Shown: positions 21,943 to 33,932 of the stretch, piece after piece
Layout of the letters: every line of letters begins with the position of its first letter
Position numbering within the stretch: position 1 is the stretch's first letter
DNA from: Fistulifera solaris
Taxonomy: Eukaryota > Bacillariophyta > Bacillariophyceae > Naviculales > Stauroneidaceae
Direction of reading: 5' to 3'
NCBI GenBank assembly: GCA_030295235.1
Contig: AP026131.1
Coordinates: 1,240,001 to 1,304,000 of the forward strand
DNA length: 64,000 nucleotides
Position numbers and translations under genes: made by a program
The notes under the pieces: generated by a model
The model's input: the letters and a program-made list of their open reading frames with translations, nothing else
Databases searched by the model: none
What the model was told of the DNA's origin: nothing

Positions 21943-23220
21943 TTATAGAAGGAAAAATATTGAAATTCTATATGGGATACTGAAAAGATCCATTAACGAC
22001 GCATCCAAATGTTGATGCAAATACGTGATATCGTCGGCGGTCAAATTGTGTTTTCTGAGCTCAGCTGAAGCGGTTTTGGTAATGGCACGGATCCAATTGG
22101 TACCACTTCCGTGATTCTTACTTGTGTTGATTTGATATCGTAAGGGTTCACGGACGGTGGCACCCACGCAATGGGCGATTTGGGTCAAGACTTGTTTGGG
22201 TTGAAAAACCAAACTTAACAGGAAAGTGAATGAGTGAGTCATCATGACTGCAAGCCTATGGTAGTGTTGTCGACTTAAGCATAAACTTACTCTTCGTATC
22301 GAACTGTACAAGGAGAGAAAAAAAACACAAAAGTAACGATGGATACATGATCAGAAGAGACTCCTATAAGCTCTACACAAACACGCAAAAGACTTACTGA
22401 ATAAGACGGGATAATCGGCGTTCATGTATTGCAAATGATAGTCGGACCACAAATGCGCCAAACTATCGAATTCAAATTGCGACTCGGCATCGTATTTGAC
22501 CCGAACACCGAACGCACTATCGTTGGGCAAATGACGATAAAATTGACGATCCAGTTCATCGGGTACTAAATTGGGACAATGGTGCGTCCCGTGTCGCCAT
22601 TTTGCCGCGTATGGATTCGCACACATGGATTGCATCCACGCCAAAGGATCCCGAATAATGACGACCGGCAAGACGTGTTCTTTGTTGTGTTGTTCCATCT
22701 CGTGCGCGGTATGTTCCCATTTGACTTGGGCCATGCGATGTTTGCCCCATGGAACTTGCCACAATGTTTTAATGCCTTGAATATTGCGTGTGAATTGCGT
22801 ATTTAACAAATTGGTGCCCGTATTGAACAATCCAGCGACGGCCAAAATACGGTCTTTGGGATTGGGGACGTGTTGTCGAAAGGTTTCGCACTGCTCTTGA
22901 CCGTGTACGATAATGTCATCACCGTATAAATCAATGACGTGTTGCCATTTCGGAAGTTGTTGTCGTTCTTCTTCGGATAGTGAAGAAAGTGCTACGCCGG
23001 CATCTTGCAGTAACCACAGTATGCGGTCTTGGCTGTCGAGAGTCGTACTGTTGAATCTGGTAGCCCGAGATAAGCCTTTAAAATCGGCTAATCCTCGCTC
23101 TAAAACACTTTGGGGTACATCCGTACTTTGCAAAGGATCAAAAAGTTGCAACAGCGACAAAAAGGATGCGAACGATAGTAAGATGCTAATGACCGTTCCG
23201 GACCGGGCATTGCGGGGCAT
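21943..23220 (-). CDS. Membrane-anchored sulfotransferase-like protein with a 13-nt microexon
   Basis: Type II membrane protein with an N-terminal signal anchor (residues 9-27, VISILLSFASFLSLLQLF) and a lumenal sulfotransferase fold, presumably Golgi. Exons: 22398-23220, 22291-22303 (only 13 nt) and 21943-22213, joined with GTAAGT donors at both introns and TTGTACAG and CTGTTAAG acceptors; total 368 aa. VAGLFNTGTNLL is the 5'-PAPS P-loop and VVIIRDPLAWMQSMC the 3'-phosphate (RDP) motif. The microexon completes IRYEDLVFQP, the usual YEDL element, which confirms the splice. Acceptor substrate unknown (carbohydrate or protein). Head-to-tail with the SnoaL-like gene. Confidence 0.85.
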
Positions 23221-23702
23221 TGGGTTTTGTCAAGTATCTGATTTTCAAGATGCCGCTGCTTTTGTTTACGTTTTCAGTCAGCTGGTTTTTAATCAAAAGA
23301 ATGATTCTTCCACAAATTACGTTAGCGTTGTCTTTGTTTCCGTTCGGTCTTCTTATAATATTCGCCATGGTGGCGTTTTCAAAAACAGGAAAAACTCACA
23401 CAAGAAAATCGCGGATAGCGTACTTGTAGTAAAGTTCGGTACCGGTAAGTTAGCTGGTAAGGTTTGACGTATACCGTAGTGGTACTCGTCTTCCAAGTTC
23501 CAAGTGAAACACTGTTGAACGGAAATACGGTACCATTGATAATCAAATCCAGTCTACTTGTTTTGGCAAGATGATCGCCCCTTGCTTTATTATTTCGCCT
23601 CCAGGTTTTTCTAAGTCATGAAAGAATGGAAAAGTAATATAATCTAAAAGCAGTCTTTCTCTCTCTCTAGTCTCCCTCCACGCCCGTCGAGCTTCTTCAC
23701 GA
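23221..23702. other. Intergenic region upstream of sulfotransferase gene
   Basis: About 480 bp between two minus-strand genes. A CTCTCTCTCTAGTCTC low-complexity run lies near 23660. No supported gene. Confidence 0.4.
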
Positions 23703-24769
23703 TCATGTTCTTCGCGATCCCAACGGAACTCCCCGAAAAACACCCAATCCAGGTCGTAGTTGACGCGCTAGTTTACCGAAAATTGGTGGCTTGATGGCCG
23801 ATTCCGCAATATCTCGAACATAGACAATCTTTCGACTTTTTGGATCCAATTCATAAAATGAAATTCCCTTGATGGAATCGGGAATATCCCCTAGAACAAC
23901 TTCCCACGTAAAACACGCCGAATCTTGTCCATCGTCATAGCGGAGGGGTCGAAAGGTGATGCCCGGAAAGGAAAAGTCTTGCGTGAATTCCAGTACTTGT
24001 TGGGGTCCCCGGAGAGGTTCTTCAAAATTGAAATCGTGATACACGACATTGTCACTCCAAAATCGCATCATGTAATTCTGGGCGATTTGCGGATCGGCGG
24101 CTTGCAAATCTTCAAACAAGTATTTCACCAATTCACACGCAATGGTAGGATTCTTTTCCTCGAATGGCTGAAAGGGTTTCCAGGTTTCTCCGGCCGTCAA
24201 GGCCTTTAATAAATCTTTCGTGGCATCCCCGGGTTTGTACAAGGGCTCCGGAAATTCACTCACGTATTCAATTTCCCCCTTTTCATTCAATTGCACCAAG
24301 GTCGTTCCGCGCAATCCTTCTTCTTGTGGAGTCACCCACGTCCATAAGAATCCACACGCTCGATCACCATCGGTGATTTTATCCAAACGAATTGTTCCTT
24401 TGCCTTGTTTTTGAGTTACTCGTTGAAGTAAATGTTGGATGACGGCCTGCGTCCGAACGCGTGAGACTATAGAGCCTCGATATAGAAATCCATTTCCACC
24501 CTGCGACGTACCGATTTCCCCTGCAAGGGTTGTGCCTCGAATCGATCTTCATAAACGACATTGTACGCACAAACATCACCAAACGCACGTACACCGGCTT
24601 CTGTCGAGAAACAATCGTGTTCTTCGAACAACGATTGGATTAAATCGCGGGCGCGCGACGATGCCGACAATAAGGTCCACCACGATGCACGACGGGGAGA
24701 CGGCGTTGTTGTCGGGACAAATGCCACAACGCTGCACGCGATGCCAAATAAGACAAGCAATCGTACCAT
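23703..24769 (-). CDS. Plastid-targeted protein with two SnoaL/NTF2-like domains
   Basis: About 355 aa. ATG 24769 starts a signal peptide MVRLLVLFGIACSVVAFVP, whose VAF|VP end is an ASAF-type plastid motif followed by a Ser/Arg/Pro-rich transit segment. Two alpha+beta units follow: the first with RDLIQSLFEEHDCF, VCAYNVVYEDRFEAQPLQGK; the second with IAQNYMMRFWSDNVVYHDFNFEEPLRGPQQVLEF, FTWEVVLGD and ISFYELDPKSRKIVYVRDI. The pattern of a helix, then a strand describing damage or a substrate cup (V.Y.D), is that of SnoaL/NTF2-like folds; the reaction is unknown. One base is missing near 24470, between EMDFYIEAL and VSRVRTQAV. Divergent from the acyl-CoA oxidase gene. Confidence 0.75.
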
Positions 24770-25246
24770 CCTAAGAAAAGCGAATGTTCGTTTGAATCTT
24801 TTTTGGTATATAGGTTTCCTGCTGTGCAAATAACAATGCTGGCAACAAATGCAACAAAATCATGCCATGAGAAAGGTTTGCTACTCCGCGGTCACGCGCG
24901 TATCAAAACTCATGGTCCTACGTCATCGGCCGACAAGTGGAATGAATAATTTTTTTGGATCTGACCGGTACTCCATTGTTGCTTTAAACGCTTATAGTTG
25001 AAAACCGAATTCGACGTCGGACGATCTTTCGTGACACCCCTCTCACACCCCGCTCACATATCAACACCAACAAATAGCAAAAACGCATCTCGCTTCAATT
25101 TACTTGTTGCTTCGGAATATACAGTTCCATAACCAATAATAGGTCGAAGTATCTTCCCCATTTCTTTTCTTTCTTTTTTTCTCGACTAAAAGTATGAATG
25201 CTGATTTGCAAAAGAACGCGCGCAAGCGACATTTTCGGTCGAAGCC
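24770..25246. promoter_or_regulatory. Divergent promoter region, SnoaL-like / acyl-CoA oxidase
   Basis: About 480 bp shared by two divergent genes. A TACGTCA element is at 24919-24925 (TGACGT on the other strand), the core of bZIP/CRE-like sites used by diatoms. No other clear site. Confidence 0.4.
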
Positions 25247-27262
25247 ATGACGCATTTCCTTGATGGCGGTGCTTCGAAGACGGCGCGTCGTCGAGCCCTC
25301 GAAGCCCTGATTGCGGCGGACCCCATTTTTAACAATGACGACAATCCCTATATGCATCGAACCGAACGACACGTCCGTGCCGTACAGAAATTTGTGCATT
25401 TGATACGATTGTGTCGGGCATGGGGCATTCACGGAAAAGACGGGGAAATTGTGTTGGATGACGATTTTCCGACACTACTCGCGGCCGTCGCGGATGATTT
25501 TCCCACCTCGTTGCATTGGGTCATGTTTGTTCCCAATTTGATGAGTTTATGTGATGAAGAACAACAACAAGAATGGTTACCACTGTGTCGCGATTGGAAG
25601 ATGATTGGTTGTTATGCCCAAACGGAACTCGGGCACGGCAGTAACGTGCGGGCATTAGAAACGACCGCGACCTTTCAATCCGAGTCCGAAGGAGGCATGC
25701 CCGGAGGAAGTTGGATCATTCATTCTCCCACCATAACCAGTGCCAAATTTTGGCCCGGAACCTTGGGACGGACCGCCAATCACGCCATGGTGATTGCGCG
25801 ACTCGTCGATGGACAAGGCATCGATCGGGGCATTCATAATTTCTTGGTGCCGTTGCGATCCATGGAAGATCATTCTCTGTTGAAGGGAGTCGAAACCGGA
25901 GATATTGGTCCCAAAATTGGATACAATACCATGGACAATGGTTATTGTCGGTTTGATCACGTGCAAATACCACGTCGCAACATGGCGATGCGCTTTGCGT
26001 CCGTCGATGAAACGGGTCATTACACGAAGAAACAAGTTTCGGAAGCCACGTCCAAAATTGCGTACATTACCATGATGCAAGTCCGAGCTTACATTGTCAA
26101 TGAAGCCGGCAAACATTTGGCGCAAGCCTGTACGATTGCCACACGGTATTCTGCCGTCCGTCGACAAGGTTACTCTTCGGCAGGCGAGGAACTCCCCATT
26201 TTGGAATACAAACAACAGCAGTATCGTCTCTTTTCCATGATTGCGTGCTCGTACGGTTTCTTCTTTACCGGGAAACAATTGTTGCACCACCTACAAGACA
26301 TTCAACAAAAGCTGGTTCATCATCAGTCCGTGACCAAACAAATCGTGGCGGATTTGCACGCGTCCTCGTCGGCCCTCAAATCCTTCACTACCATGATTGC
26401 CGCGAATGGCATGGAAGATTTGCGCAAAGCGTGTGGTGGACACGGATTTCTACAATCGTCAGGATTGCCGGAATTGGTGACGACTTATTTGCAGAATCCG
26501 ACCGTCGAAGGAGACAATCACATGTTGCCGCAACAAGTGTTGAAAGTTTTGTTGAAAGTCGTCCAGGCCGTGTCGGAGGGAAATGTGGCGGCGTATGCGG
26601 CCTGCGATGCGTACGATTTGGTGCCGTCCTTGCAAGTGTTGTTGAGCGGCGAGAAGGAAACATGCCCGGCTTCTTGGCACGTCGACGATTTGGACGTGCA
26701 CTATCACGCCTTTCGTCATCGCGCGGCGGCATTGTTAATTCGGGTCGCTGGTCATTTGCAAGAACACTCGGATCAAATGGAACAGGCATGGAATGATGCA
26801 CTCTTGGACATGGCCAAGGCTTCGGCGGCGTACGCACAATTCTTGTTGTTGCGGAATTTCTTGCAAGGCATTGAGAGTAGTAGTTTAGGGCCGGCCGAAA
26901 CGGCCGTTTTGAAGGATTTGTCACGATTGTTTGCATTGTACTGGATGGAACAGAATATGGGGGATTGGTTGGAAGATGGCTATTTCACAGCCGAGCATGT
27001 GCAACAGATCCGGACCGGTGTCTTGCAGCTATTGGGCAAAATCCGTCCCAATGCGGTGGCCTTGGTGGATGCTCGTGATATTTCCGATTTCCGTCTCAAG
27101 AGTGCCTTGGGACGGTACGATGGGAATGTGTATCCGGCCATTATGGAAGCGGCACGTCGGGATCCGTTGAATCAACACGACATTGGACCCGGGTATGAGC
27201 ATTTGAAGAAATTGATTGTGGATGGTGTGGGAGCGTATCGTGGGCCTACTTCTCGGTTGTAG
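25247..27262 (+). CDS. Peroxisomal acyl-CoA oxidase
   Basis: FAD-dependent acyl-CoA oxidase, 671 aa, catalysing the first, H2O2-forming step of peroxisomal fatty-acid beta-oxidation. Residues 115-130 (MIGCYAQTELGHGSNV) match the family's FAD/substrate signature YAQTELGHGSN. WPGTLGRTANHAMVIARL, GDIGPKIGYNTMDNGYCRFDHVQIPR and RKACGGHGFLQSSGLP follow, and NPTVEGDNHMLPQQ contains the catalytic Glu. The C-terminal oxidase domain is complete and the protein ends in Ser-Arg-Leu, a functional PTS1 variant. The frame is open and intronless. Context: alone, not clustered with other lipid genes. Confidence 0.95.
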   Translation: MTHFLDGGASKTARRRALEALIAADPIFNNDDNPYMHRTERHVRAVQKFVHLIRLCRAWGIHGKDGEIVLDDDFPTLLAAVADDFPTSLHWVMFVPNLMSLCDEEQQQEWLPLCRDWKMIGCYAQTELGHGSNVRALETTATFQSESEGGMPGGSWIIHSPTITSAKFWPGTLGRTANHAMVIARLVDGQGIDRGIHNFLVPLRSMEDHSLLKGVETGDIGPKIGYNTMDNGYCRFDHVQIPRRNMAMRFASVDETGHYTKKQVSEATSKIAYITMMQVRAYIVNEAGKHLAQACTIATRYSAVRRQGYSSAGEELPILEYKQQQYRLFSMIACSYGFFFTGKQLLHHLQDIQQKLVHHQSVTKQIVADLHASSSALKSFTTMIAANGMEDLRKACGGHGFLQSSGLPELVTTYLQNPTVEGDNHMLPQQVLKVLLKVVQAVSEGNVAAYAACDAYDLVPSLQVLLSGEKETCPASWHVDDLDVHYHAFRHRAAALLIRVAGHLQEHSDQMEQAWNDALLDMAKASAAYAQFLLLRNFLQGIESSSLGPAETAVLKDLSRLFALYWMEQNMGDWLEDGYFTAEHVQQIRTGVLQLLGKIRPNAVALVDARDISDFRLKSALGRYDGNVYPAIMEAARRDPLNQHDIGPGYEHLKKLIVDGVGAYRGPTSRL

Positions 27263-27846
27263 TGTGTCGTTATAGAAGGAATTCATTGTTACAATCGTTG
27301 GTGGATAGTCAGTGTATTCTTGTTCCCTAGTGTACGTAGTTAAAGGTGAAACTCTCTTCGCTCCCCGTCTGGATCCCTCTTCCGTACCGGGTAGTCAATG
27401 GGATGCAAGAAACCGCGGTTATTTTCGACGCAGCTACAAGGCGTACTTAGCAAATTCTGCGAAAGATTCTGTCTTGACGCTAATAGATTTCGCTGAAATG
27501 TAGGCAAAATTCAACTCATGACTGAAATGCAGTCGTAGAAAAAGTAATCTACACTATACAAGGATAGTCATGTTTAGAATATATCGCGTTACAGTAGTTT
27601 ATTGAACCGTTAGAAAAGAAACGGCACCAGGTCATTTAATAATTATTACCGGTACGAGACTCTATTCCCGAACTTCCCTCCAAGAAAGCGGCGGACGATC
27701 TTTTTGCCGCCATGGCGCTCGTTACCGAACCAAAGACGCACCGCGCAAAACCATTTGCGAGAGTGCATTTTCTATCATGGATCATTGCTGCTTTCGTCGT
27801 TCCTAAACAGTAGATGATATTTATTCGTTCATAATAGAAAAAGAGA
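27263..27846. other. Intergenic region upstream of RAD50
   Basis: About 580 bp between co-oriented genes, with no coding signal. It includes the acyl-CoA oxidase 3' UTR and the presumed RAD50 promoter. Confidence 0.4.
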
Positions 27847-30800
27847 ATGGCATCGATTACGAAATTAGCGATCCGTGGCGTCCGTTCGTTTAGTCCGGAG
27901 GATGAAGAACAGGTACGAACGAATTGCATCCTTGTGCTGCAATTCATCCCTTTTCGATCGTTTTATCTCACCATCTACATTAACAGGTCCTAGAATTCTT
28001 CTTTCCCGTTACCATTATTGTCGGAGCCAATGGGTGCGGAAAGTAAGTTTTGTGAATGTTTTTTTTTCAACGTGTTCCATTTGTATGTTTCTCTCAAGTT
28101 TTCTCACATTCATCCGCTCTTCCCCTTAATAGAACCACCATTATTGAAAGTCTGAAGTACGCCATTACGGGCGGTATGCCCCCGGGTGCGAATTCGGGAC
28201 GTTCGTTCGTTCACGATCCGAAAAGCATCGGTCAACAGACCGTCAAAGCGAGTGTCAAACTGCGTTTCACGAGTAAAGTGCGTCTTGTTGATGTTGTCTG
28301 ACCTGCTGTTGATGCATTTTCTCTTACGCCCTTTTTGTATAGGCCGGCCAAAGCATGGTCGTCGTGCGCTCGATGGAATTGTCGCAAAAAAGACGACATC
28401 GACGTTCCGTCAACTCGATGGAGTTCTCCGGACGCAAGATCCGAACGGGGTCCGTCGGAACATTTCGCACAAATGCACCGAATTGGATCGACAAGTTCCG
28501 CAATTGATGGGTGTCTCGAAAGCTATATTGGATTATGTTCTCTTTTGTCATCAAGAAGATTCGTCCTGGCCGTTACAAGACAGTGCTGTTCTCAAAAAAC
28601 GGTTTGATGAAATTTTTGATTCGTCGCGGTATACCAAAGCCATTGAAGTGTTGCGCAAGAAAGAAAAGTCGTATATCAGTTTAGCTAAAGACATTAAAGT
28701 TGATTTGGCCGGTCTGCAAAGTCACAAACATGCGGCACAAGGATTTCGGAATGAATTGGAGACTTTGAACGAAAATTTGGAAGAATTGGAAGATACGAAA
28801 AAGGATGCTTTGCAGAAATTGGCCGCGACCGAAGACGAAATCGCGAATTACAAGGAAAAGATTGATGTTTACGAAAAGTTGGATAATGAAATTGATGTAC
28901 GAAAGAATGAATTGTATCAAACGAAACGAAATATTCAGACGCAACGAGACTTGTTGGATGAGGATATGACCGAGACGCATACGTTGGATGAATTGCAGAC
29001 CATGCTCCGTGAATTTGATGACAATACCTCTTCGGAACGAGACCAAATCGACACACTGACACGAAAAGTGCGCGTCATTGAATCAAAAATCAGTGATCTG
29101 GAACAAGAAGAAAATCAGTTGAAGGGCGATATGGCCCTGTGGGAGGCCGAAAAGAAAGCACACGACAAACGCTTGCGTTCCCGCAATGATCAAATGGAGT
29201 CTATTGTTCATTCTCATGCGGTGGAGTTGGATGTGACCCAAACGCAATTGGAGCAGTCCTTCGTGCAGTCTCTCGCCAACAATACGATGAGCCAACGAGG
29301 TCAACAACATCTCAGTCAGGAGAGTTACATATCGGTCACGGCGGATGAAATGGGAAGCTATTTCGAAGCGATGGAAAAGAAAAGAGCAAGAACTTTCGAA
29401 ATTGCTAGCCGACCACAAGCAAAAGATCAAGGCGGATGATAGCGAATTTTATGCCACGATTGGAGCACTAAACAGTAAAATGGATATCGTCAAGAATGGT
29501 GAGTGTGGTGGGAGCGTCTCTTCCGTAATTGCGCGTAGAAAATTAATTTTTTTTATTTTCGTTGCAGATTTGGCTCGACTTGAACAGCAGAAGAAAGAAT
29601 ACCAGGATGAGTTGAATGCGATTTCACAACGGTCGACGAGTACTGGTCGGTTGCGGAAAACCGATGTAAGTCATTACTGTGTGAAAAATATCACAGATGC
29701 ATGTTTCTCACTGATGAACTATTGCTCGAAAGGTGGATGAAGCTCGAAGAAAAGCAGTTGATGCAGGTACGTCCAAATTGTTTCGTCTCTTTGTCGTGTG
29801 CTTTCAATATCAAACCAATCGGTATAATCTGTTTTAGCCAAACAACTCCAGGATGCAAACCAGGAGGCGAAAGAAGCAGATATACCTGCCAAGATTAGTA
29901 ACGAGGAGCGGAAATCTAGTCTTTTGAAGCAGCAGATCGACGATGATCGCATGGTGCTCGAGACGCTTCGTTTCTCAGCCGAAGAGCAACAAAATATTTT
30001 GATCCTCAAAGACCAGACGACAAAGGAAAAAGAAGAGCTCGATGAATCTATTCGCGAAAATGTATCCCTGTTACAAAAATTCAATCTCTCTGCTCCCACC
30101 CTCCCTTCCATCGAAGGTAGCGATAATGGTGCTGAACTGCAGAAAGTTTTGGAAAAGCTCTCTGATTCAGTTCACGAAAAGTATGACGATATCCACTCAT
30201 CGCTGATGCAAGCGACAGAGGAAGTGCTTCGCTCCCAAAAAGTGGCGTCAGAGAAGAGCGCGCTATTGACTAACCATCAACAGTCCCTTGCTTCACTAAA
30301 GTTGAAAGCTGATGGACTGAGTGGGAAAGTCGAAAGGATGAAGTATGTGTTGGGGGAAATTCGCCAGCATGAAGCAAGCATCGGAGAGGATTTCCACGGA
30401 ACCGAGGAATCACCGCGTGATGTGCTCAACTATCTAGATAAAAGAATTGACGATCTGGATCAGGAAGTGTCCGCAGACGATCGAAAAGTAGTCAAAAGTG
30501 TGATAATGCGTTTGAAGAAAATGGTAAGGTTGACGAACTGGAGGGGAGTGAAAAGACCAAGCGTCTAACCAATTTTTCTTTGACAGGCTGTTCACCAGGG
30601 TGAACATGGCGGTTACGTCGTTTGCCCTTGTTGCCAGACACATCTTCCATCAGAGGATCAGATTAAGGTCTTTCAAGACACACTTCGTTCGTTTGCGAGC
30701 CAAGATTCTCCCCTCATAGCTGAGTCGAACGATAGAAATGTTGCATTGAAACCCGTGTACGAAGGATGGAAGAAGGTTGTTGTCTCGTGCATGGATGATG

Positions 30801-32822
30801 TGCGGGACTTTCACAGAATCGATCACGACATCCGTGACCTTGAAAAGACTGCACATGGTCTCTTGGACGATTGTAACAGATTGCGCGACACGTTGAAGAA
30901 GCAAGAGGGCTATAAACTGGATTTGGAAGCTGACGATAGGGACCTTCGCGAGCTGTTTGACATGGCAAAACGATGGTGCGACGACGGAACTAAAATTGCA
31001 GAGAAACGCATGAGTATCTTTCAGAAGCAGTTGGATCTCAATACGAGTTTACCAGAAACAGGCAGGGACCTAAAGACAGTGGAACGCGATATCGCGAAGA
31101 AGAGCGAGGAGAAAGAAGAAACTGCATCTAAAATTTCGAGTCTGTTGAAAACTCAGCAAGCCATGATGAACAAGATTTCGTCACTAAGTGGACTGGTATG
31201 TCTTTCTTGAGTTAAATTATACTCATGCTGCCGTCGTTTGGTTTATTCCTCATAATATTTTTCTTTCTCTAAAGGCACAACGAATGGAGCAGCTTGCTCG
31301 TGACAAAGAGGAAAAGTTCTCAGAAGAACGAAAGAACGCAGACCGCAAGGTGGAGCTCAGCGATCTCATACGCAACATTTTAGGAGAGGAGAGAAAGGTA
31401 CGAAAATGCAGTATTTACAATGCTGGCTATTCTGCAATCGCTTCTCACATCATTCTTTAATTTTTAGCTGCAAGAGCAATTAGCGCCGCTCAAAAGCAAA
31501 GTCTCTGCCAAAGAGTCGGAACAAGGCAAGATGCGAGCATCCGGTGAACAAGAAGAAGAACGCTTGATCGAGGCGCTTGGGCTATTCAAAGCAGATCTCG
31601 CTGAACTGAAGAAGACCCAAGAAGAAATCATCAAGTACGAACTTTCCAATCCCGAGGACCAGAAACAGGAGATTGAAGCCAAGATGAAGAGAGTAGCCGA
31701 TAATATTTCTGCAAAGAGAAAAGAAGCCAACGTTGTCATTGGCGATTTGAACAAACGCAAGAGCTCTCTTCAGGACCAAGATCGCAAGAAAAAGCAACTT
31801 GTTCATAATATCACAATCATCGAGTCGACGCGGAAAGTAGCCGATTTGGAAAGGGAGAAAAGAGAGCTCGAGCGTAAAACACAAGGATTGGAGAGCATTA
31901 GTTCTCTTTTCGAAAAGCTAAATGCGGCAGAGGCTAGAAAGGCGAAAGAGCAAGAGCTGAAATTTCGAACTGAAGGTCGATGGAGTGAACTAGTGGAGCA
32001 AATTCGTACGCTCAAAGTAAGTCTTACGCACGGTACACGTTCAAATGTTCTGGTAGCTCACCATTGGTTTTGCAGAGAAAGCTGGCTTCGCCGGAGTACA
32101 AAGATATTGACGAGAGGTGCCGCAAAACAACCATCGAGCACACGACGACTCTTCTCGCAGCAGAGGATCTGAAAAAGTACTACTCGGCAATCGACAAAGT
32201 AAGTGCACATGGTACTCGTTATCCTTTGACATGCTTCTTCTGACGAGCGTGGTTATAACAGGCACTTTTGATGTTCCACGGGCTCAAGATCGCTGAGATT
32301 AACAAAATCATTCGTGAATTGTGGATGCTTACTTACAAAGGAGAAGACATAACGAACATTGAAATTGTGAGCGGCCAAGAGACGGGTTTGAAAGCTGGAA
32401 AATCGTACAATTACCGTGTCGTGATGACCAAAGGTAGCTCCGAAATGGACATGCGGGGGCGTTGCAGTGCCGGGCAGCGCGTTTTGGCCAGCATTGTCAT
32501 TCGGCTGGCCTTGGCAGAGACGTTCGGAATTTGTGTGGGAAGTTTGGCTTTGGATGAGCCTACTGTGAACTTGGATTACAAGAACAAACAGGGCCTAGCG
32601 ATAGCGTTGGCTCAGATTGTGGCTTCGAGATCGCAGCAGCGCAACTTTCAGTTGGTCTTAATTACGCACGACGAAGATTTTGTCAGCATGATGAAAACGG
32701 AGTTGTCGTCTATGACAGGTTTCTCCATGCCCGAAAAGTACTTTCAAGTACGCCGTGAAAAGGCCATTGACGGCAAGTACTACTCCAAGATTGATGCTGT
32801 AGACTGGGATGATTTGGTCTAA
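27847..32822 (+). CDS. RAD50: RAD50 double-strand-break repair ATPase (12 exons)
   Basis: SMC-like ATPase of the Mre11-Rad50-Nbs1 complex, about 1,400 aa, nuclear. Exons: 27847-27912, 27987-28042, 28133-28277, 28343-29498, 29568-29665, 29733-29766, 29838-30523, 30587-31195, 31275-31397, 31468-32016, 32076-32198, 32262-32822. All splice with GT-AG and in phase. [15 protein letters not shown] opens the head. Walker [12 protein letters not shown] is split by intron 2. The Q-loop [13 protein letters not shown] is near 28540-28580. Long coiled coils flank the zinc hook, CPCC near 30630. [18 protein letters not shown] is the signature motif, [11 protein letters not shown] is Walker B, and ITHDEDF is the His-switch. 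Two opposite one-base shifts in A-runs (near 28388 and 29384) cancel each other. Unusually intron-rich for this window. Confidence 0.95.
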
Positions 32823-32891
32823 TATCATTTTATAGTAAATGCATTTTGTTGCCGACCAAAACCAAGGCGAAAAGCTTGCCTATTCATATTA

Positions 32892-33603
32892 TTAGGAGAA
32901 TATACTGAAAAACGTCTTTCTTTGTGTGAGATCTTTCTTCATGCAAATGATAACAGTATCGGATTGACGGAGCGTTCCATCGGATCCGGGCAACAATGTT
33001 TTGGCCTCTGCATCGCGCCATCGCGGCTTATAGCCTAGCTTTTGATACAATCGAACCGCCGCTGGATTGCGTTCTTCCACATACAGATAGCATTCTTCAA
33101 AATCATTGTCTCTAGTGAAATCTTCAATGGCTGCCACCATTTGTTCCGCAATCCCTCGTTTTCGAAAGGACCGTCGGACGACCAAATTGCTCATGAGGGG
33201 GAGCCCGGCAGGCGATTTTCCCCCGCAACGAGTCTTCCGGTATCTTTTCGACTTCAACTCCCACACACGCGACAATGGTGTCTCCGGAATATCCCACCAA
33301 TAACGCCGAATTCGGATTGCGATTGCAATAGCGACTGTTGAATTCGGCGGTTTGGGATTGCAGCAATTGTTTTCGTTGACGTTGCGTTAGTTCCCGAGTC
33401 CCTCCACCAACTTTGTTCGTCCAGAACTCATCGACAAAGAATTGACTGATATCATCGAGTTGTTGTCGTGTGAGTGCCACAATTTCGAGATTGCGGAGGG
33501 GAAAGAGCAGTGCGCCGATGCCATGAATGGGTGCCGTAAACCAAGCGTGTGACGATGCAATGAGCCACAGGAAAGTAATGAGGCGACAAGTTCGATCGAT
33601 CAT
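32892..33603 (-). CDS. GNAT-family N-acetyltransferase, probably plastid-targeted
   Basis: Acetyl-CoA-dependent transferase of the GNAT superfamily, about 235 aa. The first 20 residues (CRLITFLWLIASSHAWF) form a signal peptide ending SHAWF, close to the ASAF plastid motif. Core elements: SALLVGYSGDTIVACVGVEV (strand 4), MSNLVVRRSFRKRGIAEQMVAAIEDF with the R..G.A pyrophosphate-binding loop, and ECYLYVEERNPAAVRLYQKLGYKPRWR, the classical N..A...Y...GF end. A single-base shift near 33220, between GGGGG and AAAA runs, separates the two halves. The substrate (amine or protein N-terminus) is unknown. Divergent from the DUF4336 gene. Confidence 0.85.
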
Positions 33604-33932
33604 GAGCTTCTTTACTAGTTAAAGTAGAAAGTAAAGGTAGCGTGTGTTTTTTTAAGCCAGAAAACGTTCAGATCCGATGATGATAAGCGGCTGTCATCAA
33701 AAGTTAACTCACTTTTGTGTTTATTTACAATCAATTTGCAACAATTTTCAAGATCGAGTCACGAGTAAATGCTGGGATGCTCGCACCCGCACCGGTACTG
33801 CCACTGAGTCACTCCTTTTCGCATGCCGATGACGACGATGACAGACGACCAAATTGAGAACGCTAAAACCACAAACACATCATTCATTGTCGTCATTATT
33901 ATTTACTTTGGTGTTGGCTTTCCGTTTCGACC
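33604..33932. promoter_or_regulatory. Divergent promoter region, GNAT / DUF4336
   Basis: About 330 bp between two genes that both look plastid-targeted. No specific site recognised. Confidence 0.35.

Noticed and set aside
25655-26290. Antisense open frame of 211 codons opposite acyl-CoA oxidase
   Set aside because: Reverse-strand shadow of a highly conserved coding sequence, with no family match.
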